Assembly (NCBI GenBank): GCA_021814855.1
Contig: JAKAHQ010000100.1
Span: forward strand, 1 to 6,551
Source of the DNA: Bacteroidota bacterium
GTDB lineage: Bacteria; Bacteroidota; Ignavibacteria; Ignavibacteriales; Melioribacteraceae
DNA length: 6,551 bases
Reading direction: 5' to 3'
The position numbers were made by a program, and so were the translations under genes. Every line of letters starts with the position of its first letter. Position 1 is the first letter of the stretch. Below are positions 5,894 to 6,551 of the stretch, one piece after another. The notes beneath the pieces are model-generated. The model worked only from the letters and a program-made list of their open reading frames with translations, was not told the origin of the DNA and searched no databases.

Positions 5894-6532
5894 ATGCAAG
5901 TATACAAATCATTTTCACCGATAGTTTCGGTAGTTATGCCATCGTTTAACCGGGAGAATTATTTGCGGCGGTCTATCGATTCGGTTGTTGAGCAAACGTA
6001 CGGCTTATGGGAATTGATTATTGTAGACGATGGCAGCTCCGACGGTTCGTTTAATGTTGTGAACGATTATATTGGTCGACATGAAAATATCCGGTACATG
6101 AAACATTCGAACAGAAAAACTGCGCTTGCACAAAATACGGGACTGCTGGCATCCTGCGGAAAATATTTTACTCTTCTTGGCAGCGACGATGCTTTTAAAC
6201 CCGATCATCTGAAATTACGCGTGGAGTTTATGGAAGCTAATCCCGATATCGATTTTATTCACGGCGGCGTTGAAATAATTGGGGATCCGTATGTGAAAGA
6301 TAAAAACGATGTCGCAAAAAAAATTCATTTATCCGATTGCGTTATAGGCGGCACCTTCTTTGGTAAACGAAGTATGTTTTTAGAATTGGGAGGATTTAAA
6401 GATTTGCGCTATAGCGACGACTCCGATTTCTTCGAACGCGCTCACCAAAAATATAATATCGACAAGGTAAATTTTCCTACCTATGTCTACTACCGGGACA
6501 CGCCGGACAGCATCTGCTCAACTATTGAATAA
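5894..6532 (+). CDS. Glycosyltransferase family 2 (GT-A fold), short form
   Basis: This inverting GT-A glycosyltransferase of family GT2 probably adds a sugar from a nucleotide-sugar donor during envelope polysaccharide or LPS synthesis; donor and acceptor are unknown. It is complete at 212 residues, short for the family (commonly 250-350), with little beyond the catalytic domain. The start of the fold is clear: VSVVMPSFNRENYLRRSIDS (11-30), EQTYGLWELIIVDDGSSDGS (33-52) with nucleotide-binding Asp45/Asp46, the ALAQNTGL helix (77-84), and the DxD-equivalent LGSDDAF (95-101), which coordinates the divalent metal. The late acidic motif SDDSDFFERA (174-183) corresponds to the ED region supplying the catalytic base. 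No membrane segment is visible, so it should be cytosolic or peripheral. The ATG has AGG (5886-5888) five bases upstream. It is divergent from the GT9 unit and could be the first gene of a glycan cluster continuing past the window. Confidence 0.92.
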   Translation: MQVYKSFSPIVSVVMPSFNRENYLRRSIDSVVEQTYGLWELIIVDDGSSDGSFNVVNDYIGRHENIRYMKHSNRKTALAQNTGLLASCGKYFTLLGSDDAFKPDHLKLRVEFMEANPDIDFIHGGVEIIGDPYVKDKNDVAKKIHLSDCVIGGTFFGKRSMFLELGGFKDLRYSDDSDFFERAHQKYNIDKVNFPTYVYYRDTPDSICSTIE

Positions 6533-6551
6533 TTCCCTGGAATAAAGACAT

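Noticed and set aside
6005..6208. Minus-strand open frame opposite the GT2 gene
   Set aside because: It covers the VDDGSSDG and DxD coding region of the GT2 gene and has no promoter, ribosome binding site or recognisable product.
6533..6551. Short ATTCC-CT-GGAAT symmetry just after the GT2 stop as a terminator
   Set aside because: The loop has only two bases, the arms are short and no T-run follows. The window ends too soon to judge.

Overview
The window is ordinary bacterial chromosome, densely packed on both strands, with no RNA genes, mobile elements, CRISPR arrays or long repeats that I can see. Base composition is moderately AT-rich and similar across the genes. Most starts have a Shine-Dalgarno-like motif (AGGAAAG, GGAAG, GGGAA, AGGA). 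Together with a YjbQ of the 'PGSTAG' type and a secreted zinc hydrolase of the phospholipase C / P1 nuclease fold, this suggests a Gram-negative bacterium of the Bacteroidota/Chlorobi group, perhaps an Ignavibacteria relative. That placement is inference from protein flavour, not from a marker gene.

Layout. (1) 1-1232, plus: the C-terminal part of a hybrid sensor histidine kinase, cut by the window edge, followed by a strong hairpin that should terminate transcription in both directions. (2) 1283-2485, minus: a complete ornithine aminotransferase (rocD), convergent with the kinase. (3) 2486-2642: a 157-base divergent intergenic region with a perfect TATAAT facing right. (4) 2643-4431, plus: a tightly packed three-gene operon of a YjbQ/UPF0047 protein, a secreted zinc-dependent phospholipase C / S1-P1 nuclease-like hydrolase and a LOG-family nucleotide-binding protein, with overlaps of 4 bases and 1 base. 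(5) 5791-4441, minus: a small highly charged protein of unknown function, then a family 9 (heptosyltransferase-like) glycosyltransferase, converging on the operon with only 9 bases between stop codons. (6) 5894-6532, plus: a short family 2 glycosyltransferase transcribed divergently from a 102-base spacer.

How the genes may work together. The two glycosyltransferases at the right edge suggest the start of a cell-envelope polysaccharide or LPS locus. The kinase and the aminotransferase look like independent housekeeping or regulatory genes. The only grouping that hints at something less described is the coupled YjbQ / zinc hydrolase / LOG operon. All three belong to enzyme families, but no common pathway is established by the sequence. 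I found no convincing new defence or mobile system. The best leads are that operon, the mixed zinc-ligand signature of its middle gene, the altered PGG motif in the LOG protein, and the unrecognised 79-residue protein.
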